Shown here: in pieces, positions 35,556 through 44,873 of the stretch
Layout: each line of letters opens with the position of its first letter
Position numbering within the stretch: the stretch's first letter is position 1
Assembly (NCBI RefSeq): GCF_003813905.1
Contig: NZ_RPFJ01000011.1
Span: 248,001 to 312,000 of the forward strand
Source of the DNA: Aureibaculum marinum
GTDB lineage: Bacteria > Bacteroidota > Bacteroidia > Flavobacteriales > Flavobacteriaceae
DNA: 64,000 bases
Reading direction: 5' to 3'
Notes under the pieces: generated by a model
What the model was told of the DNA's origin: nothing
The model's database searches: none
The model's input: the letters and a program-made list of their open reading frames with translations, nothing else
Made by a program: the position numbers and the translations under genes

Positions 35556-36824
35556 ATGGCAATTAATAACGACGTACTATCAATTATTTTAGGAGGAGGT
35601 CAAGGTACAAGACTTTACCCATTAACAGAATCACGCTCTAAACCTGCCGTTCCAATTGCAGGTAAGTACAGATTGGTTGACATACCTATTTCTAATTGTA
35701 TTAATAGTGATATAAAAAGAATGTACGTTTTAACGCAGTTTAATTCAGCTTCATTAAATAGGCATATTAAAAACACATATCACTTTAGTTTTTTTAGTTC
35801 TGCTTTTGTTGATGTATTGGCAGCTGAGCAAACTATGCAAAGTAAATCTTGGTTTCAAGGTACTGCTGATGCTGTAAGACAGAGTATGCATCACTTTTTA
35901 CGTCACGATTTTGAATATGCTTTAATATTATCTGGAGATCAATTGTATCAGATGGATTATAAATTAATGCTCAAAGAGCATATAAAACATGGGGCTGAAA
36001 TTTCTATTGCTACAATTCCTGTTAATGCCAAAGAAGCTACTTCTTTTGGAATATTAAAGGCCGATAAAGAAAATATAATTACATCATTTATAGAAAAACC
36101 CGATGCAAAATTATTACCTGATTGGACTTCAGAGGTTAGTGAAGAAATGAAAAATGAAGGTAGAAATTATTTAGCCTCTATGGGTATTTATATTTTTAAT
36201 AGACAGTTATTAATTGATTTAATGAGCAATCCAGATACTAATGATTTTGGTAAAGAAATAATACCAAATGCCATACATGATCATAAAACATTAAGTTATC
36301 AATTTGAAGGATATTGGACGGACATAGGTAATATAGATTCGTTTTTTGAAGCAAATCTAGGATTAACAGATAGTATTCCTAAATTTAATTTATACGATAG
36401 AGAACAGAGAATATATACTAGAGCTAGAATGTTACCAACATCTAAAGTTTCTGGAACTACTTTAGACAAAGCTGTAATTGCCGAAGGGTGTATTATACAC
36501 GCAGCTAAAATTGAAACTTCTGTTATTGGAATTAGATCTAGAATAGGAAAAGAAACTACTGTAATAAACACGTATATGATGGGATGTGATAAATATGAAT
36601 CACTAGATGAAATTAATAAAAATAAGACTTCAATCTTAATGGGTATAGGAGAAAGATGTTTTATAAAAAATTGTATTATTGATAAGAATTGTCGAATTGG
36701 GGATGATGTTAGGATTAATGGAGGTAAACATTTAGAAGATAAAGAAACTGATCAATATGTAATAAAAGAAGGTATTGTAGTAATTAAAAAGAATGCCGTG
36801 ATACCAAAAGGATATGTAATTTAA
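35556..36824 (+). CDS. glgC: Glucose-1-phosphate adenylyltransferase
   Basis: 422 residues; makes ADP-glucose from ATP and glucose-1-phosphate, the committed step of glycogen synthesis. The nucleotidyltransferase motif is ILGGGQGTRLYPLTESRSK, with the regulatory-site-like KYRLVDIPISNCINS; SGDQLYQMDY holds the catalytic Asp and SFIEKPD the sugar-phosphate lysine. The C-terminal left-handed beta-helix (about 300-422) shows hexapeptide periodicity. It is coupled to glgA and followed after about 110 bp by glgB. Confidence 0.96.
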   Translation: MAINNDVLSIILGGGQGTRLYPLTESRSKPAVPIAGKYRLVDIPISNCINSDIKRMYVLTQFNSASLNRHIKNTYHFSFFSSAFVDVLAAEQTMQSKSWFQGTADAVRQSMHHFLRHDFEYALILSGDQLYQMDYKLMLKEHIKHGAEISIATIPVNAKEATSFGILKADKENIITSFIEKPDAKLLPDWTSEVSEEMKNEGRNYLASMGIYIFNRQLLIDLMSNPDTNDFGKEIIPNAIHDHKTLSYQFEGYWTDIGNIDSFFEANLGLTDSIPKFNLYDREQRIYTRARMLPTSKVSGTTLDKAVIAEGCIIHAAKIETSVIGIRSRIGKETTVINTYMMGCDKYESLDEINKNKTSILMGIGERCFIKNCIIDKNCRIGDDVRINGGKHLEDKETDQYVIKEGIVVIKKNAVIPKGYVI

Positions 36825-36936
36825 TTCCTTTTTGCTTAAAACAATTTTGAGTAAGTACTAAAAATATTATAAACAATGAAGGTATATCATTTTTTTAATA
36901 GAAAATGATAAATGGATACTTCTATAATTAAAACTT

Positions 36937-38844
36937 ATGACCAAAGTAATAACACATAGCTTATTCACAGATTTTGACATCGCTCTGTTTAAATCAGGAA
37001 AGCATTTTAAATTGTACGAAAAATTCGGTTCTCATATTACTAAGGTTAATGGAGTTACAGGTACATATTTTGCCGTTTGGGCTCCATCGGCTAAGCTTGT
37101 TACAGTAATTGGAGATTTTAATTCTTGGTCTGGTGAAGAACATGCATTAAACGTACGTTGGGATGCTTCTGGTATTTGGGAAGGGTTTATTCCAGGAATT
37201 GAAAACGGAAGTTTGTATAAATACAGAATTTATAGCAACCATAACGATGTAATCACAGAAAAAGCAGATCCTTATGCCAGACGATGTGAACATCCTCCCA
37301 AAACAGCTTCCATCGTTTGGGATATTGAAGATTATAAATGGAAGGATAAAAAATGGATGTCTTATAGAAAAGATAAAAATGGATTAGATAAACCATATTC
37401 TGTTTATGAAGTTCATTTAGATTCGTGGATGAAATCTGAAAATAATGAGCGATTAACCTATAAAGAATTGGCTCAAAAATTAGTGCAATATGTTAAAGAA
37501 ATGAACTTTACTCATGTTGAGTTAATGCCAATTATGGAGTATCCTTATGATCCATCATGGGGATATCAAATAACAGGATATTTTGCCCCTACATCTAGAT
37601 TTGGTACGCCGCAAGAGTTTATGCATTTGGTAGATCAATTTCATCAAAATGATATTGGTGTAATTTTAGATTGGGTGCCATCGCACTTTCCATCTGACGA
37701 TCATGGTTTAGGTTTTTTTGATGGCTCTCATTTATATGAACATCCAGATAAAAGAAAAGGATATCATCAAGATTGGAAAAGTTTAATTTTTAATTATGAA
37801 CGTAATGAGGTTCGCTCTTTTCTGATAAGTAATGCCTTATTTTGGTTTGAGAAATATAATATTGATTGTTTACGTGTAGATGCTGTTGCCTCTATGCTGT
37901 ATTTAGATTATTCTCGTGAAGAAGGTGAATGGGAACCAAACATATATGGCGAAAGAGAAAATTTAGCAGCAGTTTCCTTTTTAAAAGAATTTAATCAAGC
38001 TGTAAAAGATAATTTTGAAGGGGTGACAACAATTGCAGAAGAATCAACTGCATTTCCAGGAGTTACCAGAGCTGTAGAGCATGGTGGTTTAGGTTTTGGT
38101 ATGAAATGGATGATGGGATGGATGCACGATACTCTTGATTATTTTGCTAAAGACCCCATTTATAGACAATATCATCAAAACGATATTACTTTTAGTTTGG
38201 CGTATGCATTTTCAGAAAATTTTATGCTACCATTATCTCATGATGAGGTTGTATATGGTAAAAACTCTATTTTAGGACGTATGCCAGGTGATGAATGGCA
38301 ACGCTTTGCAAATTTAAGAGTACTTTATGGTTATATGTTTACGCATCCAGGAACTAACTTGGTGTTTATGGGTGGTGAATTTGGACAGTATAACGAATGG
38401 AATTTTGAAACAAGTTTAGATTGGAATTTATTAGAATTTGAACCACATATAAACACACAAACTTTTTTTAAAGAGTTAAATAAATTTTATCAGAATACAC
38501 CCGCTTTATATGAAAAGGCTTTTAGTAACGAAGGTTTTGAATGGATAAGTTTAGATGATAATGTAAACTCGGTTTTGGCCTATATCCGTAAAGGACACGA
38601 TAAAGAAAATGATGTAGTTGTGGTGTGCAATTTTACTCCAAAAACCATAGAAAAATATGATATAGGTTTACCACGGAAAGTAAAATTAAAAGAAGTTTTT
38701 AATACTGATGTTAAAGAATATGGAGGAAGTGGATTTTCTAATACAAGACAAATTACATCAAAAAAGAAACAACTACATAATAAACCATATTCAGCAACTA
38801 TAAAAATTCCTCCCTTGGCCGTTGTTGTTTTTAAAATGATATAA
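36937..38844 (+). CDS. glgB: 1,4-alpha-glucan branching enzyme
   Basis: 635 residues, GH13. An N-terminal CBM48 domain (VTGTYFAVWAPSAKLVTVIG; FNSWSGEEHAL) leads into the TIM barrel with the four conserved blocks: VILDWVPSHF, DCLRVDAVASMLY (nucleophile Asp), TIAEESTAFPG (acid/base Glu) and LPLSHDEVVYGK. The C-terminal all-beta domain ends in PPLAVVVFK. It introduces alpha-1,6 branches into the glycogen made by GlgA. It follows glgA and glgC on the same strand. Confidence 0.95.
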   Translation: MTKVITHSLFTDFDIALFKSGKHFKLYEKFGSHITKVNGVTGTYFAVWAPSAKLVTVIGDFNSWSGEEHALNVRWDASGIWEGFIPGIENGSLYKYRIYSNHNDVITEKADPYARRCEHPPKTASIVWDIEDYKWKDKKWMSYRKDKNGLDKPYSVYEVHLDSWMKSENNERLTYKELAQKLVQYVKEMNFTHVELMPIMEYPYDPSWGYQITGYFAPTSRFGTPQEFMHLVDQFHQNDIGVILDWVPSHFPSDDHGLGFFDGSHLYEHPDKRKGYHQDWKSLIFNYERNEVRSFLISNALFWFEKYNIDCLRVDAVASMLYLDYSREEGEWEPNIYGERENLAAVSFLKEFNQAVKDNFEGVTTIAEESTAFPGVTRAVEHGGLGFGMKWMMGWMHDTLDYFAKDPIYRQYHQNDITFSLAYAFSENFMLPLSHDEVVYGKNSILGRMPGDEWQRFANLRVLYGYMFTHPGTNLVFMGGEFGQYNEWNFETSLDWNLLEFEPHINTQTFFKELNKFYQNTPALYEKAFSNEGFEWISLDDNVNSVLAYIRKGHDKENDVVVVCNFTPKTIEKYDIGLPRKVKLKEVFNTDVKEYGGSGFSNTRQITSKKKQLHNKPYSATIKIPPLAVVVFKMI

Positions 38845-38950
38845 TATAAACAATAGAAGTGCGTTAAATTGTCTATAGTTGTATTGTACTTATTGTAACA
38901 AAGTAATGCAACAGTCACGTATTCAACCCATTTTAATTATAAACACACCC

Positions 38951-38988
38951 AAATAGGTGGCAAAATTTATTACTTTTGCCACCTATTT
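38951..38988. promoter_or_regulatory. 15-bp inverted repeat overlapping the alpha-glucosidase promoter
   Basis: Perfect arms (aaataggtggcaaaa at 38951-38965; its complement at 38974-38988) separated by 8 nt. The right arm contains most of the -7 box TACTTTTG (38971-38978). It could be an operator, a transcript hairpin, or the terminator of glgB; its position over the promoter favours an operator. Confidence 0.6.
38971..38978 (+). promoter_or_regulatory. Promoter -7 box of the alpha-glucosidase gene
   Basis: TACTTTTG, followed by CC. The predicted start site near 38983 lies downstream of the possible GTG start at 38957, so the ATG at 39005 is the likely translation start. Confidence 0.6.
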
Positions 38989-39004
38989 TGACAATACACA
39001 ATAT

Positions 39005-41419
39005 ATGATAACAAATACAGAATTAGAGATAAAAGGAAATCAATTTCCATCCAATATAATTTCTTACGATAAAAATATAGACACTTTTCAATTTTATACA
39101 GCTAATGGAGTAACCTTAAAAGTTACAATTTTAAGAGATAGTGTAATTAGGTTTAGATATAGTACTACGGGAATTTTTGATAAAGATTTTTCTTATGGAA
39201 TTACTAAATATGCTAACAGTGGATATGATATATTAGAAATTGAAGAAACTGATAAAGAATATCTAATTACTACAGAAAAATTAATTTGTAGTATAAAAAA
39301 AGAAAATGCTAAAGTATCAATCTTTGATGCTAAAGATAAATCACTAATAAATCAAGATGAAATTGGTTTTCATTGGGAAGAAAGCTATCAGCATGGAGGT
39401 AATATTGTGAAAATGAGTAAGGTGTCTCGTAAAGGTGAGAGTTATTATGGACTGGGAGATAAGCCTACTCATTTAAATTTGAAAGGCAAACGATTTCAAA
39501 ATTGGGTTACAGATTCTTATGCCTATGGTAAAGATTCAGACCCTATTTACAAAGCAATTCCATTTTTTACAGGATTGCATGAAGGCAAATCTTATGGTAT
39601 CTTTTTTGATAATACGTTTAGAACTTATTTCGATTTTGCTCATGAACGAAAAGATGTGATGAGTTTTTGGGCTCAAGGTGGTGAAATGAATTATTACTTT
39701 ATGTATGGCCCAGAGATGAGTAAAGTTATTGCTAATTATACAGATTTAACAGGAAAACCACACCAAATGCCACCATTATGGTCGTTAGGTTTTCAACAAT
39801 GTAAATGGAGTTATTATCCAGAAAGTAAAGTCAAAGAGATTACTTCAAAATTTAGAGAATTACAAATTCCATGTGATGCCATTTATCTTGATATCGATTA
39901 TATGGAAGGTTTTAGGTGTTTTACTTGGAACAAAGAGTATTTTCCTGATCCAAAAAGAATGGTAAAAGAATTATCAGATGACGGATTTAAAACGGTAGCC
40001 ATCATAGATCCAGGAATTAAAATTGATATGGAATATAGTGTCTTTAAAGAAGGATTAGAAAATGATTACTTCTGTAAGCGTGCAGATGGACCTTATATGA
40101 AAGGGAAAGTATGGCCTGGACAGTGCTATTTTCCTGATTATACCAATCCAGAAGTTAGAGAATGGTGGTCAGGCTTGTTTAAAGAATTAATTGAAGATAT
40201 TGGTGTTAAAGGAGTTTGGAACGACATGAATGAACCCGCCGTAATGGAAGTGCCAAACAAAACTTTTCCTGATGATGTACGACATGATTATGAAGGAAAT
40301 CCTTGTAGCCATAGAAAAGCACATAATATTTATGGAATGCAAATGGCTAGAGCAACTTACCATGGTTTAAAAAAGTTTGCTTTTCCTAAAAGGCCTTTTG
40401 TAATTACTAGAGCTGCTTATTCTGGTACACAGCGTTATTGTTGTACTTGGACTGGTGATAATGTGGCATCTTGGGAACATTTATGGATTGCTAACGTACA
40501 AGCTCAACGTATGTCAATGTCTGGATATTCTTTTGTAGGAAGTGATATAGGTGGTTTTGCAGAGCAGCCAGATGGCGAATTATTTGCAAGATGGATTCAA
40601 TTAGGTATTTTCCATCCATTTTGTAGAGTACATTCTTCTGGAGACCATGGAGATCAAGAACCTTGGACCTTTGGAGATGAAGTAACGGGTATTGTTAGAA
40701 AGTTTATAGAATTACGTTACCAATTATTACCTTATTTATATACAGCCTTTTGGAAATATTATAACGATGGTACTCCTATACTAAACTCATTGGTAATGTA
40801 TGATCAATCCGATATACAGACACATTTTAGAACTGATGAATTTATTTTTGGAGATAAAATTTTAGTTTGTCCTATTCTAGAACCTAACTCTAAAGGAAGA
40901 AGAATGTATATTCCTAGAGGAGATTGGTATAATATGTGGGATGATGAGTTAATTTCTGGAGGAAAAGAATTATGGGTAAATTCTGATATTGATACGATGC
41001 CTATTTTTATAAAATCTGGAGCTATAATACCTAAATATCCTGTTCAACAATATGTTGAAGAAAAGAATATAAAAGAAGTTACTTTAGATGTTTATTACAA
41101 ATTAGGTGCAGAAAAATCATATTTATTTGATGATGCTCACGATGGATTTGATTACACCAAAGGAAAATACAGTTACAGAACTTTTAAACTTAAAGGAAAA
41201 GAAGAGGAACTTATCGTTCAGCAGCATAAATCTGGTAGATATTCTGCAGGGTACGAAAAATTTAAAATAAAGCTACACGCATTACCTTTTATAATGTCTA
41301 AAATAGAAATTGATAATGAAGAGATAGAATTAGATTTAGTGAAAGGAAATGATGATAATACATTAATTATTGATAAAGATTTTAATGAATTGCATATATC
41401 AGGGCAAAAGATTGTATAG
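39005..41419 (+). CDS. GH31 alpha-glucosidase
   Basis: 804 residues from ATG 39005; a GTG sixteen codons upstream is rejected because it precedes the promoter. It releases glucose from the non-reducing ends of alpha-glucans. GH31 landmarks: YYGLGDKPTHLNLKG, PLWSLGFQQCKWSYYP, LDIDYMEGFRCFTW, the nucleophile motif GVWNDMNEP (Asp407 from this start), and SGYSFVGSDIGGF with WIQLGIFHPFCRVHS. No signal peptide is visible, so it is probably cytoplasmic and acts on glycogen or maltodextrins. It follows glgB but has its own promoter with a striking inverted repeat. Confidence 0.92.
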   Translation: MITNTELEIKGNQFPSNIISYDKNIDTFQFYTANGVTLKVTILRDSVIRFRYSTTGIFDKDFSYGITKYANSGYDILEIEETDKEYLITTEKLICSIKKENAKVSIFDAKDKSLINQDEIGFHWEESYQHGGNIVKMSKVSRKGESYYGLGDKPTHLNLKGKRFQNWVTDSYAYGKDSDPIYKAIPFFTGLHEGKSYGIFFDNTFRTYFDFAHERKDVMSFWAQGGEMNYYFMYGPEMSKVIANYTDLTGKPHQMPPLWSLGFQQCKWSYYPESKVKEITSKFRELQIPCDAIYLDIDYMEGFRCFTWNKEYFPDPKRMVKELSDDGFKTVAIIDPGIKIDMEYSVFKEGLENDYFCKRADGPYMKGKVWPGQCYFPDYTNPEVREWWSGLFKELIEDIGVKGVWNDMNEPAVMEVPNKTFPDDVRHDYEGNPCSHRKAHNIYGMQMARATYHGLKKFAFPKRPFVITRAAYSGTQRYCCTWTGDNVASWEHLWIANVQAQRMSMSGYSFVGSDIGGFAEQPDGELFARWIQLGIFHPFCRVHSSGDHGDQEPWTFGDEVTGIVRKFIELRYQLLPYLYTAFWKYYNDGTPILNSLVMYDQSDIQTHFRTDEFIFGDKILVCPILEPNSKGRRMYIPRGDWYNMWDDELISGGKELWVNSDIDTMPIFIKSGAIIPKYPVQQYVEEKNIKEVTLDVYYKLGAEKSYLFDDAHDGFDYTKGKYSYRTFKLKGKEEELIVQQHKSGRYSAGYEKFKIKLHALPFIMSKIEIDNEEIELDLVKGNDDNTLIIDKDFNELHISGQKIV

Positions 41420-41430
41420 AAATGATAATG

Positions 41431-41446
41431 TGTGATAATTATCACA
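41431..41446. promoter_or_regulatory. CRP/FNR-superfamily-type palindrome
   Basis: TGTGATAATTATCACA, a perfect 16-bp palindrome of the form TGTGA-N6-TCACA. Its centre is about 41.5 nt upstream of the transcription start expected from the -7 box at 41468-41475. Confidence 0.6.
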
Positions 41447-41467
41447 TTTCTTTAACTTTTAAGTCTT

Positions 41468-41475
41468 TACTTTTG
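41468..41475 (+). promoter_or_regulatory. Promoter -7 box of the ferredoxin reductase gene
   Basis: TACTTTTG followed by C. No good TTG lies at the -33 distance; the CRP-type palindrome covers that region, as expected for an activator-dependent promoter. Confidence 0.6.
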
Positions 41476-41492
41476 CAAAAAATTGAATAAAA

Positions 41493-42551
41493 ATGATAAA
41501 AACTGATATTCTTATAATAGGTGCTGGTCCAGTTGGTCTTTTTACTGTTTTTGAAGCAGGTTTGTTAAAGTTACGTTGTCATTTAATTGATGCGTTGCCT
41601 GTACCTGGAGGTCAATTGGCTGAAATTTATCCTAAAAAACCTATTTATGATATTCCTGGTTATCCTTCTGTATTGGCAGGAGATTTAATCTCAAATTTAG
41701 AAGAGCAAATAGCTCCATTTCAACCTACATATACATTGGGTGAACGTGCAGAAACTATTGAAAAATTAGAGGATGGTACTTTTGTTGTAACAACAAATAA
41801 AGGAACACAACACAATGCACCAGTAGTCGCAATAGCTGGCGGTTTGGGTTCTTTTGAGCCTCGAAAACCACCGATAAAAGAAATTGGTGATTACGAAGAT
41901 AAAGGTGTTGAATACATTATTAGAGAACCAAATTTTTATAAAGACAAAAAAGTAATTGTTGCTGGTGGTGGAGATTCTGCATTAGATTGGTCTATATTTT
42001 TAACTGATATTGCAAAGGAAGTTACCTTAGTACATCGTAGAACAGAATTTAGAGGAGCGTTAGATTCTGTAGAAAAAGTAAAAGAATTGGTAAAAAAAGG
42101 TAAAATCAATTTATTAACAGAATCAGAAGTTATTGCAATTCATGGTAAAGATAAAGTAGAATCTGTAACTGTGAAACACGCCTCAGAAGGTAATAAAATT
42201 ATTGAGGTTGATCATTTTATACCTCTCTTTGGTTTATCTCCTAAATTAGGTCCAATTGCAAATTGGGGATTAGAAATTGAAAAAAATGCTATTGTTGTTG
42301 ACAATGCAACTGATTATAGTACAAATATTCCTGGTATTTTTGCTATTGGTGATGTGAATACTTATCCTGGTAAATTAAAATTAATACTTTGTGGATTTCA
42401 TGAAGCTACAATTATGGTGCAATCTGCATATAAAATTATTAATCCTGATGCTAAAAAGTTGGTTATGAAATACACTACAGTTTCAGGGGTAACAGGTTTT
42501 GATGGTGTTAAAAAAGAACAGCAAAAAGCAGTAACTACAAAAATACAATAA
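41493..42551 (+). CDS. Ferredoxin-NADP+ reductase, thioredoxin-reductase-like type
   Basis: 352 residues. FAD site IIGAGPVGLFTVFEAG, NADPH site VIVAGGGDSALDWS with HRRTEFRG, and the second FAD motif GIFAIGDVNTYPG. The CxxC pair of thioredoxin reductase is missing, and the C-terminus extends past the FAD domain (KYTTVSGVTGFDGV), which are features of the YumC-type ferredoxin reductase. The ferredoxin encoded 60 bp downstream is its likely partner. Upstream lies a CRP-type palindrome, suggesting control by redox or carbon state. Confidence 0.92.
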   Translation: MIKTDILIIGAGPVGLFTVFEAGLLKLRCHLIDALPVPGGQLAEIYPKKPIYDIPGYPSVLAGDLISNLEEQIAPFQPTYTLGERAETIEKLEDGTFVVTTNKGTQHNAPVVAIAGGLGSFEPRKPPIKEIGDYEDKGVEYIIREPNFYKDKKVIVAGGGDSALDWSIFLTDIAKEVTLVHRRTEFRGALDSVEKVKELVKKGKINLLTESEVIAIHGKDKVESVTVKHASEGNKIIEVDHFIPLFGLSPKLGPIANWGLEIEKNAIVVDNATDYSTNIPGIFAIGDVNTYPGKLKLILCGFHEATIMVQSAYKIINPDAKKLVMKYTTVSGVTGFDGVKKEQQKAVTTKIQ

Positions 42552-42611
42552 CAATTATTAGCTCTATTGCTATAAAAAATAGAAAGTTATAGATGCTATT
42601 TTAGAATAATC

Positions 42612-42962
42612 ATGGAGGAAAATACAATTAAAGTAACGGTTGTAGATCGTAATGGTAAAACACACGAAATAGATGCTCCAACAGACATGAATATGAATAT
42701 TATGGAGTTGGTTAGGGCTTATGAATTAGCTCCTGAGGGGACAATTGGAATTTGTGGAGGTATGGCTATGTGTGCCTCTTGCCAGTGCTATATTGAAACC
42801 ACAGATATAGAACTTCCAGAAATGAGCGTAGAAGAAGAGGATATGTTAGATCAAGCTTTTTATGTTAAAGAAAATAGCCGTTTGGGATGTCAAATATTTT
42901 TAAAAGACGAATTGGATGGACTAAAAGTTACGTTAGCTCCAGAATCTGAGGTAGGCGATTAA
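42612..42962 (+). CDS. 2Fe-2S ferredoxin
   Basis: 116 residues. The cluster ligands are in CGGMAMCASCQCYI (C-x5-C-x2-C) and the distal LGCQIFL. VTVVDRNGKTHEI and MNIMELVRAYELA are typical of adrenodoxin-like vertebrate/bacterial ferredoxins. The C-terminal acidic segment (ELPEMSVEEEDMLDQA) is the usual interaction face. It is encoded directly after the ferredoxin reductase and is its presumed electron acceptor or donor. Confidence 0.93.
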   Translation: MEENTIKVTVVDRNGKTHEIDAPTDMNMNIMELVRAYELAPEGTIGICGGMAMCASCQCYIETTDIELPEMSVEEEDMLDQAFYVKENSRLGCQIFLKDELDGLKVTLAPESEVGD

Positions 42963-42969
42963 GAATATT

Positions 42970-44793
42970 TTATTTTTCAAATTCTTTACCTAAATATACT
43001 AATTTAGAACCTTCGCTAATTTTTACTGTTTTGCTATATGAAGGAATAATTTCTAATACACCATTTTTATTTTTGATAAAAATAGGTACAATGTCTTTGT
43101 CTTTATTAGTAATTTCAATTAATTGGTCGTAATGTTCTTTAGATTTTAAATCAATTTCATGGATATTAGGATGATGGTTAGCAACTTCATTTAAAGAATA
43201 ATAATCGTCAGTATGAGAAAATAATCCTTCTTTGGGGTTGCTTTGAGTATCATTCATTTCTGTTGTGGTAACTAATCTAAAAGTACCATTTTCTCCAAAA
43301 GAATCTTTAAAGGTATCAATAACATATTTGTTTATATCTGAATTTGCAGTTAATGCCATAAGAAAACCAACATCATTCAATTCAATATTATCCGTTAAGG
43401 TATCAGAATATACATCTGCATTCATGGTTTCTAGACCTAATTCTTTTGCTTTATCTAAATTAGATTGATTGCTGTCAATAAGTACAACATGTCTGCCATT
43501 TTTTAATAAATATTGACCTATTAAACGTGATATTTTTGAAGCTCCAACAATTAAAATACCCTCTGATTTAGTTAAAAACACCCCTACTAACTTGGCAAAT
43601 AATCTGGCTGTAGTTGCATTTAATAAAACAGTACCAAGTACAATCATAAAAACTAACGGGGTTATATAATCAGCTCCTTCAACGCCTTTTCTAATTAACT
43701 TGCTTCCAAAAAGTGAAGCTATACCAGCTGCTACTATACCGCGTGGTCCAACCCAACTTATAAATAACTTTTCGTTAAATTTTAGCTTAGAACCTGCTGT
43801 ACTTAAAAAGACTGCTAATGGTCTAATAACAAAAACTACTATTAAAAATAAAATAAGAGTATTCCAATTATAAAGCAACATTAAATTTTTCATATTCATG
43901 TTGGCGGCTAATAAAATAAAGAGAATAGAAATTAGTAATACACTTAAAGATTCTTTAAAATATAGTAATTCTTTAATATTATTTAGTTTGTTATTTCCTA
44001 AAACCATACCCATAACTACTACGGCTAATAAACCAGATTCATGAGCAAATAAATCAGACTCTACATATACTAAAAGAACAGTAGAAAGTGAAACAACATT
44101 TAATAAATAGTGAGGAATTAAATTTTTATTTATTGCAAATGCTAACGCATGGGCAAAGGTGAAACCGAAAGTTGTTCCGAAAAGAATTATTTTACCAAAT
44201 TCTAGTAAAGCCGTTTTTGTAAAACCACTACCGCCACCAACACTAATAAATTCAAAAACTAATACGGCAACTAAGGCTCCTACTGGATCAATTAAAATAC
44301 CTTCCCATTTTAATACAGTAGATACGTCTTTTTTTAAAGGAATATTTCTTAAAATAGGTGTTATTACAGTTGGTCCGGTTACTATAATTAATCCAGAAAA
44401 TAAAAAACACAATTCCCAACTAAGGTTAAACAAATAGTGTGTAACAATAGCGGCACCAAAAAAGGTAATAGCGGATCCTAATGTAATTAATTTAGTAATT
44501 GAAGGTCCTACAGATTTAATTTCATTTCTTTTGAGAGTTAAACCACCTTCAAATAAAATAATACTTATGGCTAAGGAAACAAAATAATAAAGTCCTTCGC
44601 CTGGAAACAACCCTTTTTCGCCATTCCATACTGGTTCTATCCACTTTGTTCCGTCTGAAGATAAGTATTCTGCAGCTATCGGACCAACCAATAGTCCAAT
44701 TAGAATCAGAGGTAAAATGGCGGGTATTTTAAATTTCCATGCTACCCATTGTGCTAAAATTCCTAAGATAATAATACCTGCTAACTCAATCAT
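42970..44793 (-). CDS. Cation/proton antiporter (CPA1/NhaP type) with TrkA-N domain
   Basis: 607 residues. Twelve or so hydrophobic segments (1-400), with FEGGLTL, TGPTVITPIL and the conserved acidic motif EGILIDPVGAL of sodium/proton exchangers. A cytoplasmic RCK/TrkA-N domain follows (ILIVGASKISRLIGQYLL, VVLIDSNQSNLDKA), probably binding NAD(H), then a TrkA-C-like tail. This fusion suggests gating by nucleotides. It ends 7 bp from the convergent ferredoxin stop codon. Confidence 0.92.
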   Translation of the reverse strand: MIELAGIIILGILAQWVAWKFKIPAILPLILIGLLVGPIAAEYLSSDGTKWIEPVWNGEKGLFPGEGLYYFVSLAISIILFEGGLTLKRNEIKSVGPSITKLITLGSAITFFGAAIVTHYLFNLSWELCFLFSGLIIVTGPTVITPILRNIPLKKDVSTVLKWEGILIDPVGALVAVLVFEFISVGGGSGFTKTALLEFGKIILFGTTFGFTFAHALAFAINKNLIPHYLLNVVSLSTVLLVYVESDLFAHESGLLAVVVMGMVLGNNKLNNIKELLYFKESLSVLLISILFILLAANMNMKNLMLLYNWNTLILFLIVVFVIRPLAVFLSTAGSKLKFNEKLFISWVGPRGIVAAGIASLFGSKLIRKGVEGADYITPLVFMIVLGTVLLNATTARLFAKLVGVFLTKSEGILIVGASKISRLIGQYLLKNGRHVVLIDSNQSNLDKAKELGLETMNADVYSDTLTDNIELNDVGFLMALTANSDINKYVIDTFKDSFGENGTFRLVTTTEMNDTQSNPKEGLFSHTDDYYSLNEVANHHPNIHEIDLKSKEHYDQLIEITNKDKDIVPIFIKNKNGVLEIIPSYSKTVKISEGSKLVYLGKEFEK

Positions 44794-44873
44794 TGGTAAA
44801 TTTTGGGCTCAAAATACTAATTAATTTTTAACTAATAAACTATAATCTACAATGATTGTAATAATAATATGGA

